Below, in pieces: positions 40,934-51,512 of a stretch of DNA of 64,000 bases. Under the pieces are notes generated by a model. The model had not been told where the DNA came from and made no database searches. It saw only the letters and a list, made by a program, of their open reading frames with translations. The translations under genes were made by a program, and so were the position numbers. Each line of letters starts with the position of its first letter. The first letter of the stretch is position 1. The stretch is from positions 156,207,051 through 156,271,050 of the forward strand of contig CM072511.1 of the NCBI GenBank assembly GCA_036898135.1. Direction: 5' to 3'. Source of the stretch: Oncomelania hupensis. Its lineage: Eukaryota > Mollusca > Gastropoda > Littorinimorpha > Pomatiopsidae.

Positions 40934-42068
40934 GTAATAATCATTTTGGGGGTTGTTTTGCCTATGTGAAGGACCTTACATTTGGTAGTATTAAAATATA
41001 GTTGCCAGGTTTCTGTCCATTTCTGTAGTTCATTTATATCATTTTGTATAATTTGACTATCTTTTGGAGAACAATATAATTTTGTATCGTCTGCAAATAT
41101 TTTACATGAACTTTGCACAGAATCTGGCAAGTCATTAATAAAAAGTATAAACAGTATTGGTCCCAGAATGCTACCTTGGGGAATACCGCTGAAAACTTCT
41201 TTTTTTAAATAGAATATTCATTACCAACTCTAGCTCTTTGTGTCCGGTCTGTCACAAAATTTCTTATCCACTGTATGATATTGCCAGATATACCATATTC
41301 TTCAATTTTTAGGAGTAATCTTTCGTGGGGGACAGAGTCGAACGCTTTCTGAAAGTCTAAATAAAGTATATCAATAGTATCTTTGTTATCTAACATTGGT
41401 GTAAAGTCTTCCATAACTTCCAAAAGTTGAGTAATACATGATCTATGTTTTCGAAAACCATGCTGGCAGTCAGAAAATAATTTATTGCTACCCATATAAT
41501 TTACTATAACATCACGTAATATTCCCTCTAGTACCTTGCAAATTACACATGTAAGACTAACAGGGCGATAATTACTAGGTTCGCTTCTTGTGCCTTTTTT
41601 AAAAATAGCTATTACATTTGCTTCTTTCCAGTCATCTGGGACAATGCCTTCGCCAATAGATTTATTAAATAATTTACACAATGGAATAGAAAGTTCTTTA
41701 TGCAACTCCATAAGTACTCTCGATGGTATACCATCAGATCCCTGGGCCTTATTAGGATCTAAATTTTTTAATTTATCTTCAACCAACTTAGGTGTTATGT
41801 CAACCTCCGTAATATTTATGCCATTGCTTCTACCTGATTTAGTAACAGACGGCATAGTATCTAGCTTCTCTCTTGTAAATACACTTGCAAAAAAATGATT
41901 CAATGTAACAGTTTTATCTTTATCTGTTACAGCGGTGTCACCACTACTAGTTGTTAATGGGCTAATACTACATTTTGACTGTAGTTTATTGTTAACATAT
42001 TTCCAGAAGCTCTTAGCATTTGTTTTGCTACTTTTACACACTTTTTTTTTCATATTCTCGTTTGGCAT
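40930..42068 (-). pseudogene. CR1-like ORF2, reverse transcriptase
   Basis: RT blocks: GSDGIPSRVLMEL, IAIFKKGTRSEPSNYRPVSL, LYLDFQKAFDSVPHERLLLK (first Asp), and after a frameshift near 41205 CKIFADDTKLYCSPKDS with the FADD pair. The intermediate block (usually VLQGSVLGPLLF) lies at about 41130-41205 in a shifted frame (SGIPQGSILGPILF-like). The protein would prime at the nicked target. Confidence 0.85.
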
Positions 42069-42727
42069 TTTTGATAACTTTGTTGCAGTAGTTTCTTCCC
42101 ACTATATATCGCTGGTAATCCATTCCCTCTTTAGTTGCTAAATATCGTTTGTATAGCATATGCTTCTTTTTTATACTTTTTAATGTTTTACTGTTCATCC
42201 ATATGGGCTTGTTTTGATTTTGTTTTATTCTTACTTTAGGAATATGTGACTCCATGCATTTTAAAATTTAATTTCTTTCCAGCAATCATTTACACTTTTA
42301 TTATCTAATACAGTCCAGTCTGTCATATTTATCTCCTCCCTCATTAAGTCATAACGTCCTCTTTTAAATTAAATTTGGTATCATTACCAGTTCTGTCCTT
42401 ATTGTGTTTGCTTCTATCTATATACATAACAAACGACAATGCTTCATGATCACTTTTACCTATGGGGCATAAGTGGTTAATGTCAGAGATAAGTAATTCA
42501 TCATTTACAATAACGAGGTCTAAAATGTTTGACTGCTGTCCAGCTCTGTGTCTAGTAGGCTGAGTTACCATTTGCGTCAAAAATGAGTCTCTAAGACACT
42601 CAACGAACCAAAAGTTTTCTTCTCCTGACCAAGCCCCATTCCAAGAAATATTAGGAAAGTTAAAATCTCCCATAATACATACATATTTAAAATTTGCCAT
42701 ATATTTAGACTGTAACAGGTCAAACAA
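42034..42727 (-). pseudogene. CR1-like ORF2, endonuclease C-terminus and linker
   Basis: Residues ICIMGDFNFP-type (here YVCIMGDFNFPNISWNG) hold the GDFN motif, followed by NILDLVIVNDELLI and IGKSDHEALSFVM (SDH motif with catalytic His). The linker frame 42255-42034 has KPIWMNSKTLKSIKKK and YKRYLATKEGMDYQRY. A frameshift lies between them near 42340. Confidence 0.8.
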
Positions 42728-42877
42728 TTTTAGTTTATTTTCCTCTGTAGAATTTGGGCTTCTGTATATACATCCAATTAATATATTTTCTTCCTTTGGC
42801 TCATTTTTAAATGAGCACCAAACACTTTCCTCATAACCATAACTATCTAGTGCTGTAAATTCTTGTGCGTTTAAAGT

Positions 42878-43430
42878 TTATTTAATATATAACACAGTTC
42901 CTCTCTTTGGATGACTATTAACAAATGTATCATATCCTTTAATCTCATACTCCGCCATTGAAAGTTCTTTACACCTTTTCGGTACTGTTTCAGTTAATGC
43001 TATTATAGAAGGGTTTGATTCCTCTATTATTTTAAGAAGTTCATCTTTTTTATTTGTTAAACCATCTATATTTGTGTATAAGACTCCACATTCATTTTGT
43101 GGTATAATGAGTTGTGGTTTTTTGACATTTTTACTTTTCCCTCTCTTTGGATGACTATTAACAAATGTATCATATCCTTTAATCTCATACTCCGCCATTG
43201 AAAGTTCTTTACACCTTTTCGGTACTGTTTCAGTTAATGCTATTATAGAAGGGTTTGATTCCTCTATTATTTTAAGAAGTTCATCTTTTTTATTTGTTAA
43301 ACCATCTATATTTGTGTATAAGACTCCACATTCATTTTGTGGTATAATGAGTTGTGGTTTTTTGACATTTTTACTTTTCCCTATCTTGGGCTGTACATGT
43401 TTAAAAGTATTTACATCCTGGTTATACTTA
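42878..43430 (-). pseudogene. CR1-like ORF2, endonuclease N-terminus with duplication
   Basis: The endonuclease start GVLYTNIDGLTNKKDELLKI and ALTETVPKRCKELSMAEYEI are present twice in a row because of an in-frame 240-bp tandem duplication. The N of YTN and the E of LTE are the first catalytic residues. A stop follows GTVLYIK at 42878. Confidence 0.82.
42900..43380. repeat. Perfect 240-bp tandem duplication
   Basis: Positions 42901-43140 and 43141-43380 appear identical base for base when read in register. It spans 80 codons exactly. The absence of differences means it is very recent, or that it is an assembly artefact. Confidence 0.93.
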
Positions 43431-43435
43431 TAATT

Positions 43436-44341
43436 TCATTTATCGCCTCCTACCTCGTGGTGACCAGGTCTGGACGACCATTTCACAAACACAATTTTCC
43501 CATTTCTCTGTCCAATGTCACGCTCACCATTTTCTATTCTTTGCTTCAGTTCAGCTCTCAACTGTTTGTTTTTTTCACGCTCAATAGGAGTGTAATCTTG
43601 ATTTACATAGATCCTCTTTTCATTTGAAACCCCTTTATTCAGCAGATGGGCACTTCTGAGTATCTTCTGCTTAATCTCCTCACTCTTAACTCTAATTTTG
43701 ATCAGTCTTGGTTTGTTGCCGCCAGCTCTGCCAAGTCTAGTGAGGTCACTTATTTCCTCTCCTTCCAGCTCTGGGCAGGTTTTAGTTAGCAAACTCTTCA
43801 CTCTCTGCATCTCATCTTTCTTTTTTTCCTCTTGTTCTGTCCTGTTACTTTCTGGCAAGTTAACAATGATCAAATTTAGCTTCCTCTGCTCTCTTTCAAA
43901 CTTTTCATCAAATGCCTCAGCTAGTTTTTTGTCCACCATTTTTTCTATTTTTTCATCAAGGCTACTGCCAGTGCAGCTTGCTTCCAGGTTCCCTAATTTC
44001 TGACTCATTTTTAGGACTAGCTTTGTTAACTCCTCCAACTGTGCCTCAACCTTACTTTTCTTTTCTCCCTTCTCAGAACGGCGAGTGTGGCACACAAACT
44101 GTACACTGTCATCTGAATGCTTCAAGAGCTGAAAGTTATTATCAGTAATCTTTGCACATTTTCTGTGTGCCCACTGTTTGCAGCAGAAGCATTCAAGCAC
44201 CCCGTCATCATCTGTCTCTGCAGCTGAGTCACAGTAGTTGCACATATGGAACCCTGCTCTTGCTCCCCCTATTAGTTTTTCTAAATCTTCCATCCCTGAT
44301 TCCAATTGACTACTTTTTCTCCCCACTCCGTTTTTTTCCAC
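43436..44341 (-). CDS. CR1-like ORF1 protein with PHD-like finger
   Basis: A 301-codon intact frame. Residues 30-85 hold a PHD/zinc-finger-like pattern: HMCNYCDSA, CFCCKQWAHRKCAKI and a final FVCH (C-x2-C...C-x2-C...H-x2-C...C-x2-H). A coiled coil follows (about 95-160), then an L1-type RNA-binding module (LIIVNLPESNRTEQEE, IRVKSEEIKQKILRSAHLL, IYVNQDYTPIEREKNKQLR). ORF1 proteins of this kind bind element RNA and act as chaperones. This is the only mobile-element ORF in the window that looks fully intact. Confidence 0.82.
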   Translation of the reverse strand: MEKNGVGRKSSQLESGMEDLEKLIGGARAGFHMCNYCDSAAETDDDGVLECFCCKQWAHRKCAKITDNNFQLLKHSDDSVQFVCHTRRSEKGEKKSKVEAQLEELTKLVLKMSQKLGNLEASCTGSSLDEKIEKMVDKKLAEAFDEKFEREQRKLNLIIVNLPESNRTEQEEKKKDEMQRVKSLLTKTCPELEGEEISDLTRLGRAGGNKPRLIKIRVKSEEIKQKILRSAHLLNKGVSNEKRIYVNQDYTPIEREKNKQLRAELKQRIENGERDIGQRNGKIVFVKWSSRPGHHEVGGDK

Positions 44342-44500
44342 GCCCTTTAGGCCCCCTGTTTGTCATAACTTTGATTGTCTCTGTGTCCAAGCAATAACTC
44401 AAAATAATAAGCTAGTAATTCCTTCTATAATTATCATTAATTTATAATTTTTATTAATTTTATACACTTACAGGTCTACAAGTACACTTATTTTTCAATG

Positions 44501-45120
44501 AGTGCGCTTTCACACGTGACAAACCCAACACTTAAATATAATCTAAGACACCAAACCAGAAGTTGACGATACAATTTCTTTATTCCACTCACTCATTCAC
44601 ACTCAAAAGCTAACTCCCTTTTTCCCCTTCCCAACCCTTCCAACCCACAACCCACTAATATAACCCTGAACTATACATAAAACAATTAATCACTCAAAAT
44701 AATAATGATAATCTAAATCAAAGTTGAAAATAAATAAATCGTCTACAAAAAATACAAAAGATTTACAACAATTCTGTTTGGTTCAGCTTGCTATGAACAA
44801 GGTAATAAATGCAAGTAATTGAATTTATTCTTTATACATTTAACCTTGTCCCACAATTATCATAATTACTTGAAAAGATTGTTATTATTTATAACTTAAT
44901 GTTGTAATAGCTGGTAACAATTCTTTTCCACTACATAGAATCAACACAAGAAAACCCCCCCCCCCTTTTTTTTTTTTATATAAGAGCAAATTTATAGAAA
45001 ATGTTCGAACTAGTAATTAATATTGCCTGGCGAAATAATTCCCCCAGACAAAATATATATTATTATTATTATTATTTTTTGGAGTAAATTTACGTCCCCG
45101 GACACATTAAGCGTATAGGG
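44501..45120. other. AT-rich, no gene seen
   Basis: AT-rich sequence, perhaps partly CR1-like 5' UTR at its left. A C14/T14 homopolymer junction lies at about 44956-44981 and a (TTA)n run near 45058. Confidence 0.5.
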
Positions 45121-45290
45121 GACAGGAATACTTTTTTTTTTTTAAATTTAAATCAGTTTATAGTCCCCTCTCTTCCCGATAAGGATTTTCAGAGAGGAGA
45201 CTCTGATTACATGCGGGAATACGAAAAAACGATGCTTAACGTCCTATTGCATGAGCGTTAAGGACGATCACCACGTCGCCACCCTGACAA
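45120..45290 (-). mobile_element. Hairpin retroposon, copy 2 (with head)
   Basis: On the minus strand it has a head with TTAACGCTCATGCAATAGGA and CGTTAAGC, then the hairpin AGTCTCCTCTCT...AGAGAGGGGACT, then TATAAACTGATTTAAA and a poly(A) tail (poly-T at 45131-45143). This is the most complete of the five copies. Confidence 0.7.
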
Positions 45291-45291
45291 C

Positions 45292-45405
45292 AATTTTTTT
45301 TTTTTAAATCAGTTTATAGTCCCCTCTCTTCCCGATAAAGGATTTTCAGAACGAACGAACGAAAAACGATGCTTAACGTCCTACTGCATGAGCGTTAAGG
45401 ACAAT
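45292..45405 (-). mobile_element. Hairpin retroposon, copy 3
   Basis: The same order as copy 2 with a shorter middle: poly-T at 45296-45304, core at 45307-45350, head at 45366-45405. The GAACGAACGAACGAA run replaces part of the hairpin stem. Confidence 0.65.
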
Positions 45406-45430
45406 AAAATGTTATGTTATGTTATGTTAT

Positions 45431-45485
45431 GTTTATCAGTTTATAGTCCCCTCCCTTCCCGTAAGGATTTTCAGAGAGGAGACTT
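45431..45485 (-). mobile_element. Hairpin retroposon, copy 4 (core)
   Basis: Core only (ATCAGTTTATAGTCCCCTCC and CAGAGAGGAGACT), next to a (TTATG)n run at 45409-45432. Copies 2 to 4 lie in one cluster with the same orientation. Confidence 0.65.
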
Positions 45486-45489
45486 TTAC

Positions 45490-46230
45490 AATAAAATTAT
45501 CATCGTTTCAAGTATTCTAATATTTCAAAGTCAAGTAACTATTCCTCAATCTTATTTTAATATACTTTAAACTGCTGAATTTTACAAGTTTTCACATGTA
45601 AATAAATACTTCTTTTACAAACATGTCCTTTAATTATTATATTAAATTGTTGTGTAAATACTGGGTGTGTGTGTGTGTGTTATTTTGCAAGTATAAACAG
45701 TTTTACATAAATACAAAGAACTCTATCCTGCGACACAAATAACCTTCCCGAATTTAAATGTCTAAAGTTGGAGGATGGTGTCGTCTGAGTTCCTCTTGCC
45801 ACATCACCCAGACTTGGACATGGTACAGACAGCAATGCAATGGAAACTGGATTTTTGGTACATCTGCATCACATACAAAATATATAACCGTAAAGCAACC
45901 ATATTACATTAAATTGTACAATCTCCTGTCTGACAGTAAGATTGTCTCCCTTGCACCACACGCATTCTCAACATTTCTTCTGTCATTCTTCGCTATATGA
46001 CAGCGAATTCTCTCATGCTAACTTTCATGTATTTAATTTATAATTTATTTTAAAAAAAACCTTTTTACTCTCTCTTCTCTCTCTTTCTTGCTCTGGTATT
46101 TATGTATCAATTAAAAACGCATGAAACATAAAATTGAAACAAAGAAAATATAATCAATTATCCGTCCACACTCACATTCACCACCCAGCCCCCCGAACGA
46201 TATGGCCAACTGAGAAATCGAAACAGGTGA
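45490..46230. other. Intronic sequence, no gene seen
   Basis: AT-rich sequence with a short (TG)n at 45665-45680 and CT-rich strings at 46068-46090. I searched the minus strand for the missing STRA6-like exons (about TM5-8) and did not find them. Confidence 0.45.
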
Positions 46231-46235
46231 CTTAC

Positions 46236-46258
46236 GATACCAGTGGTACTCCTCCGAC
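46236..46258 (-). CDS. STRA6-like: STRA6-like receptor, 23-nt microexon
   Basis: It lies between a long pyrimidine-rich acceptor (GTCTTCATCAG| at 46259) and a consensus donor (C|GTAAGT at 46235). Joined to the AG at the end of the exon at 47203 it encodes R-SEEYHWY. From memory the human protein has SSYSEEYLRNLL at the same place, in the loop after TM4. Phase in is 2 and phase out is 1. The tiny size makes this exon easy to miss. Confidence 0.55.
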
Positions 46259-47068
46259 CTGATGAAGACACGGACAGACAAACGCCGACACAGACACTCA
46301 GGCACGGTAAGACAGACAAGGTGAACACAGGCACATGGATGGCATAGGTGATGTCACAGGGCACTCGACATTGTACGTAGACAACTCAAGTTACGTCGCA
46401 AATATACAGCAGATATTTAAACCGACTTAGGCTTATAAAGTTCAAACAATTTGCACTCCCACAGCGCTCCTTCATAGACCTCCTCTATCACCCTATCCTC
46501 CTTTCTTGATGACAGTCTGCAAAGAAAACTTCTCAGAAACTGCCACTAACTGTCACCTTGAAAATCAGATCCACTTTATTTCTCTTTACACCGGTCCTGT
46601 CTACACATGTGATGTGAAAAAGCTCTCCTCCTGCTAAAACAGGTAGTGCACGGAGTTTTTATACGGCTATCTAGGAATGTTCCCGAATAGACTCATTTCA
46701 ATTATAACTCGCTTCTAGAAACATTCGTGTTTCCAGCACGACTTTCACACATAGCAAATCACCTGGCAGCAATCAATCTTCTCATAACTATAGCCAACTA
46801 ATGCTATCGACACTAGTACGTTCTAGCACGGGCATGATTCACACGCTGCTTTTATTAATTATAAACTTAATTAATTTATTTCGATTCTCTCCCCTTCCTA
46901 CGGTAACCTTTTATTTCTATGTACAGGCTGATGAATAAATTATCTACATAGGCACACGACTGCAAACTGCGTAGCATGACAATCAACACTGCAGTACTTT
47001 TTATTTAAAGGAAGAATAGGTACTTCTTAAATCGCAATTTGCGCACGGCAAACTGTTCGCTTTAACCA

Positions 47069-47073
<5 letters not shown>

Positions 47074-47137
<64 letters not shown>

Positions 47138-47183
47138 GTCACCATCGCCGTCGTAGTCATCATAATCATCGTCATCATCATCA
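47074..47183. repeat. (ATC)n microsatellite
   Basis: About 36 triplets, starting 20 bases from the donor of the exon at 47203 on the intron side. Confidence 0.95.
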
Positions 47184-47202
47184 TAGCTGTTTGCACACGT
47201 AC

Positions 47203-47323
47203 CTAAGAGTCTGCAAAATGGATGACGCAAAAGAGAGGAGCAGGTCAAGCTTGGCAAGAGCGTAAATTCCGGCGCATATTGGCAGCAAAATCATCAACAC
47301 CACGTAGAAGATGATGATGTTAC
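47203..47323 (-). CDS. STRA6-like: STRA6-like receptor, exon for TM4
   Basis: A 121-nt exon between TGTGTAACAG| (47324) and CTTAG|GTACGT (47202). It encodes NIIIFYVVLMILLPICAGIY and ALAKLDLLLSFASSILQTL, a strong hydrophobic helix, then an amphipathic stretch. Its place directly before the SEEY microexon, with matching phase, fits TM4 of STRA6 and the following loop. The incoming phase (1) does not match the phase-2 end of the exon at 56773, so exons for TM2-3 must lie between or be lost. Confidence 0.65.
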
Positions 47324-47664
47324 CTGTTACACACCATTCGACCAGTTGCCATGTACAGGGTGGTGGAAAAGTAATTCTGTATTAAAATTTGTTTATAACC
47401 TTTGGTGATTTGTGTTCATCCTTTAATAAATGATCTTATTTTTAAGTCGAAGAAAGAAAAGCAAATACTATGTACAGATCTAATAATATAATAATACAAC
47501 AGTCAAAAATAACATTCATAGCCCTCCCCCCACCCACACCCACACCCAAAAAAAAATCCTTTTAACAGAGAACTTACACTTTGTATTCATAGTCTGTTCG
47601 TTTAAACTCGACAGCAAACTAGACTTAGATCTACATTTTGGAGCCCCACAACAAATAATCTTTC

Positions 47665-48182
47665 TATCCTATCCTATCCCATAACTCGGAGGTCGTAGGG
47701 GCACCACAGATGATCGTTTAACCAGCATACTCCATCTTTCCCTATCCTCAGCAACCCTGATTGTTTCGCTCACTGTCAAACCAGCCCATTCTCGAATGCT
47801 GGGCGGTCTTTGCAAGACCTGATGATCTGGTGACGTGGCCATACCATCGGAGTTTACGTTTTTTTTCACCACTGTGAGCAGGTCATCGTGTTGTCCAATG
47901 GCTTGTGTGATGGTCTGTCGGACTTCGTCGTTGGTGATGTGCTGGGTATAGGAAATGCCTAGAAGTCTTCTGTAGCACCTCATCTCCATGCTTTGTATTC
48001 TTCGTTGGAGATCTGCTGTGAAGGTCCATGTTTCGCAAGCATATAGGAAGATGGAGATGACAAGGGAGCGCAGCAGCCTTATCTTGTAATGCAGACTGAT
48101 GGTCCTGTCTTTCCAAATTGGCTTCAACCTCGCCAGGGCAGCAGTTGTTTGTGCGATCCTGGAGAGGACTTCTTGTCGGGAC
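47665..48182 (-). mobile_element. RTE-clade LINE, copy D (3' part)
   Basis: It begins on the plus side with the tail TATCCTATCCTATCC. On the minus strand it encodes IWKDRTISLHYKIRLLRSLV, ACETWTFTADLQRRIQSMEM and SYTQHITNDEVRQTITQAIG. About 85 bases that encode GGRRRGRPKKRW elsewhere are deleted near 47803. It is interrupted by a solo LTR at 48183. Confidence 0.85.
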
Positions 48183-49700
48183 TGTCACGTGGGGTTTATG
48201 GGTTACTGGGCTCTGCACAATGGAATGCTGTAACCTTCACGCTTTATTCGATGGGAACTGCTAGTTAGTCCCCCGCTGAATTACTTTAATAAATTTATTT
48301 GTTTAGCTCGGTCTGTGTTAAGGCTGGGATACAGAGATAGATAGAAAAATGGTAAAAGATCACTGTCACACTAGCTTTCACACGGCTATGAATCATATGT
48401 AGTCCAGCCACTTGGTAACAGTTAAAAATCACACATTTATTTCTTCTACCCTATTCAGGATCTTCGATGTGCTAATATACCTTAAAATGTCATAAGTCAA
48501 TGCAAATAATTCGATCGCTGATAGTCTAGGCAGCTGTTATGTCTTCATCGGGCACTGGCTACTAGATTTCATGAAGATTGGACTACTGTGGTCCGTTTTA
48601 CTACAGTTCTGAAGAGTGGACTACTGTGGTCCTTTTGCTATCAGTTTGGGTGCACTTCTTCCGTGTCACTTAACTGCAGTATGGTGTGTTTGAAGTCCTT
48701 TGTTGAGGTAGCTTCTGGTACACGATGTGTCGTCGTGTAGTTTGGTCCCTTGCCACGCTGTGGGGTCTTGCAGGGGGTTTTCCAGGGTTGCTCCCTCAGC
48801 CTTGTGCTGTAGGGGCTAAACAGCCAACTTGGTTTTCCTGTGGAGTTGGGCGCACGGGATAGCTCGCCTGCTCGTCTGCAATATAAGAGACGAAATTCTG
48901 CACAACCCTGAATAATCGGTTTGTGCAGAGCGTCTCACTGAAAGCCAAAGTAGCCCTCAGTGATAGCTCCACGTCTCTATACATAAGCGACGAACATTCT
49001 GCTACGTCCGCGGTCCACTGGAATCTCAACTCTACTTTCCTATACATACATAAATATCAATCGTGGCTAACTACACACACAGAATTAATAATAATATAAA
49101 CATTCACTGGTACAGCCACTGGTCTGCAAACATACATATAGGTTCAACAACAGTGGTTCCGTCAGGTATACAACATGGCGGCGCAACCGGTCGTGTTTCG
49201 TCACGTGGTCACGCAAATTCGGATTAACAATTCACATCTATGCATGGCAAATTCTACAAACATAATTTCAACAATAATATAAATATATCACGATGAAACA
49301 GAAATATGTTCATTTACCTGTTTGACAAAGTCAGGCCTCGTGGCTACTTGATAGAATTCTAAGATTCTAAAGTCCTGTTTCCTGGTCTATGAGTGAAGAT
49401 AGTTCTCTGCTCCGGTCTAGCTGTGTAGACTTCGGTGTCTTTCGTAGCACTGACTTAAGCTATGCTAGGTTTTGACCCAGTCAGAACCGGCTCTAACCGC
49501 TCTGCCTGCGTCTCATTGGTTAAAACTTTCAGATTCAAGGCACACAGTGCTGACGTCACTAACTGCCTGCGTCAAGCTCGCAGTGTGTGTACCTCCTATA
49601 CTGTAATCGGCTGCTGTGTAATACACTAACTTTCTAAGGTTACAATGACTAAACAGGCTAAATAGTAAATAGGCAGAGTAAAACTAGTCATCTCGTCACA
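48183..49700 (+). mobile_element. Solo LTR, TGTCACG family, 1.5 kb
   Basis: TGTCACGTGGGG...TCTCGTCACA, flanked by GGGAC (48178-48182 and 49701-49705) inside RTE copy D. A body of 1518 bases without coding domains. A second 1.5-kb copy is at 62374-63853 in opposite orientation and a short one at 27063-27987. TG...CA ends plus a 5-bp duplication argue for a solo LTR and against a DNA transposon. The internal region of the parent element is not present in the window. Confidence 0.78.
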
Positions 49701-50140
49701 GGGACCCATTGTCTGATACAATGTCTCCTAAATATTTGAAGCTATGCACTGTGTTGAGGGATTGGCCTTGGACTTTGAAGTCCGTGTTGATGCCATTGGT
49801 GTTGTTGGTCATCATTTTGGTCTTCTCTGCACTTATTTCCATTCCATAGGCTCTGGAGGTGGTGTCAAGCCTCTGTACCAGCTGTTCAAGTTCTTGTTCC
49901 TCTCCAGCCAATCCATCAATGCAATCCGCAAAACAAAGGTTGGAGATTGCTCTTCCCCCTATGCTGACTGTGCCTTCGTGGTCTGCAAGGGCATCTGAAG
50001 GAAGATGTTGAAGAATGTTGGAGAGAGTAGGCATCCATGACGCACACTGATTGTTGTTCTGAACCAGTTTCCAATGGCGCTGTTGTGGAGGACTGCACTG
50101 GTAGCCTTGTCATACAGACTTTTGATGACTTCAATAATTT
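49701..50140 (-). mobile_element. RTE copy D (5'-truncated RT part)
   Basis: It continues copy D: LQGQSLNTVHSFKYLG-type, then FADCIDGLAGEEQELEQLVQ (FADD changed to FADC, a lost catalytic Asp) and SVRHGCLLSPTFFNIFLQ. The copy ends at about 50140. Confidence 0.85.
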
Positions 50141-50541
50141 TAATTAAATCTTTGCAAATGTCAAACTCAAGCCCCTTAAAGCCCTGTCTGTGACTGAATA
50201 GGATAATCGTGTTTGGACGCTCAGACACTCTGCTAGGGCAAATTGCATTAGTCCTATTAGTTAGATGGATAAGAGTTATACGGCAACGATAGCATACTCT
50301 GGACCATCATTTCACATCATTTGCCAAACATACCCCACAGGATGTAGGCGATTTGGTATCCTGGCAGTCGCAAACTCCGAGCCTGTGGAAATGGAAGCAC
50401 AAAAGGTTTGTCAAAATAGAATCAACCTTGTTGTATCAATTCGTACTTGTTGGAAGCGGAAAGTTTGTTGGCCAGTGCAATCAACCATTTATTATGATCA
50501 TGGTCAGGTAGGCTACTTCCCCCTCTGGGGTGCCTTTTTTT
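50141..50541. other. Unassigned sequence
   Basis: No repeat family or domain recognised. A plus-strand frame (50265-50546) is open but has no recognisable motif. Confidence 0.4.
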
Positions 50542-51083
50542 TATAAACAGTATCCCCACTTTGTGAAAATGTAGTGCTTTAAATTACTACTGTTTCTGTC
50601 ATTCTCATTTGTTCTGTCTCGATCCTAATCTGTTATATAAATTTACTATCTTCTATCTTCTTCGCTAGACCAGTCATCTAATTTTTATCTTGAACACTGT
50701 CCTAAAACTCTTCGTCTGTGTATGGGGTCTGTTGGGTCAGCTTGGGGATATTGGACGCTTTGCGCCAAATGGTCACTGAGGCTTTTCATGGTGTTATTAT
50801 TTAGCAATTTAGGCATGTTATAGATATGTTTTGTTAATATTTTATAATGACATTTATATTTTTGTAAACGGGGGTTCGATAAATTAGAATACAACCCCCG
50901 TATGGGATGTCTTTATTGTAAAGTTACCGGCTGGTGGGGTGCTTTCAGTGTTACATTAAGGTTGTTTCCGCAGATCTGTTATACGGATCGGAGGTTAGTC
51001 CTCTTTCAACCAAGTTGTGGTCCTGATTCGCCTCTTTGCAGTCCGCTGGACCCTATAAACAATGGCTAACTAACTAACTCAGT
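50542..51083 (+). mobile_element. 560-bp retroposon family, copy 2
   Basis: It starts TATAAACAGTATCCCCACTT and ends CAGTCCGCTGGACCCTATAA with a (CTAA)n tail. It lacks the first 20 bases of copy 1 and has several small deletions. Confidence 0.7.
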
Positions 51084-51227
51084 AGGCTACTTGCAATTGT
51101 TGATTTTAATGTCTTTTTCACCGAAATGATAAGAAAGAAATGGCATCAGCACAAATAATCATAAAAATATCTGATCAATCTAGTAGTGATCACAGAATCT
51201 GACCAATGAAGAATCAACAATCGTTTT

Positions 51228-51512
51228 CGCTATCCTATCCTTTCCTATCTCGTAACTCGGAGGTCGTAGGGGCACCACAGATGATCGTTTAACCAGCGTA
51301 CTCCATCTTTCCCTGTCCTCAGCAACCCTGATTGTTTCGCTCAGTGTCAAACCAGTCCATTCTCGAATGCTGTCCTCCCACCTCTTTTTCGGTCTCCCTC
51401 TTCTCCTACCTCCTTGCACTGTGCCTTGCAGGATGGTCTTTGCAAGACCTGATGATCTGGTGACGTGGCCATACCATCGGAGTTTCCATTTTTTCAACAC
51501 TGTGAGCAGGTC
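51228..51512 (-). mobile_element. RTE-clade LINE, copy E (3' part)
   Basis: Tail TATCCTATCCTTTCCTATC at the plus-left side. The minus strand encodes LKKWKLRWYGHVTRSSGLAK and GRRRGRPKKRWEDSIREW. It is interrupted by a Rex1-like LINE end; a further 34 bases of copy E follow at 52797-52830. Confidence 0.85.

Larger units (their letters stand above)
40145..44500 (-). mobile_element. CR1-like LINE (two ORFs), nearly full length
   Basis: On the minus strand, ORF1 (44341-43436) is followed by a broken ORF2 (about 43400-40271), a short 3' UTR and a (CTA)n tail at 40172-40145. ORF2 has endonuclease and RT but no RNase H, and ORF1 has a PHD-like finger, as in CR1/L2-group elements. The exact 5' end is unclear. 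ORF2 is broken in at least five places. It lies in the intron between the STRA6-like exons at 46236 and 39494, in the gene's own sense. Confidence 0.85.

Noticed and set aside
50265..50546. A 93-codon plus-strand frame as a transposase
   Set aside because: No catalytic motif or family pattern could be recognised.
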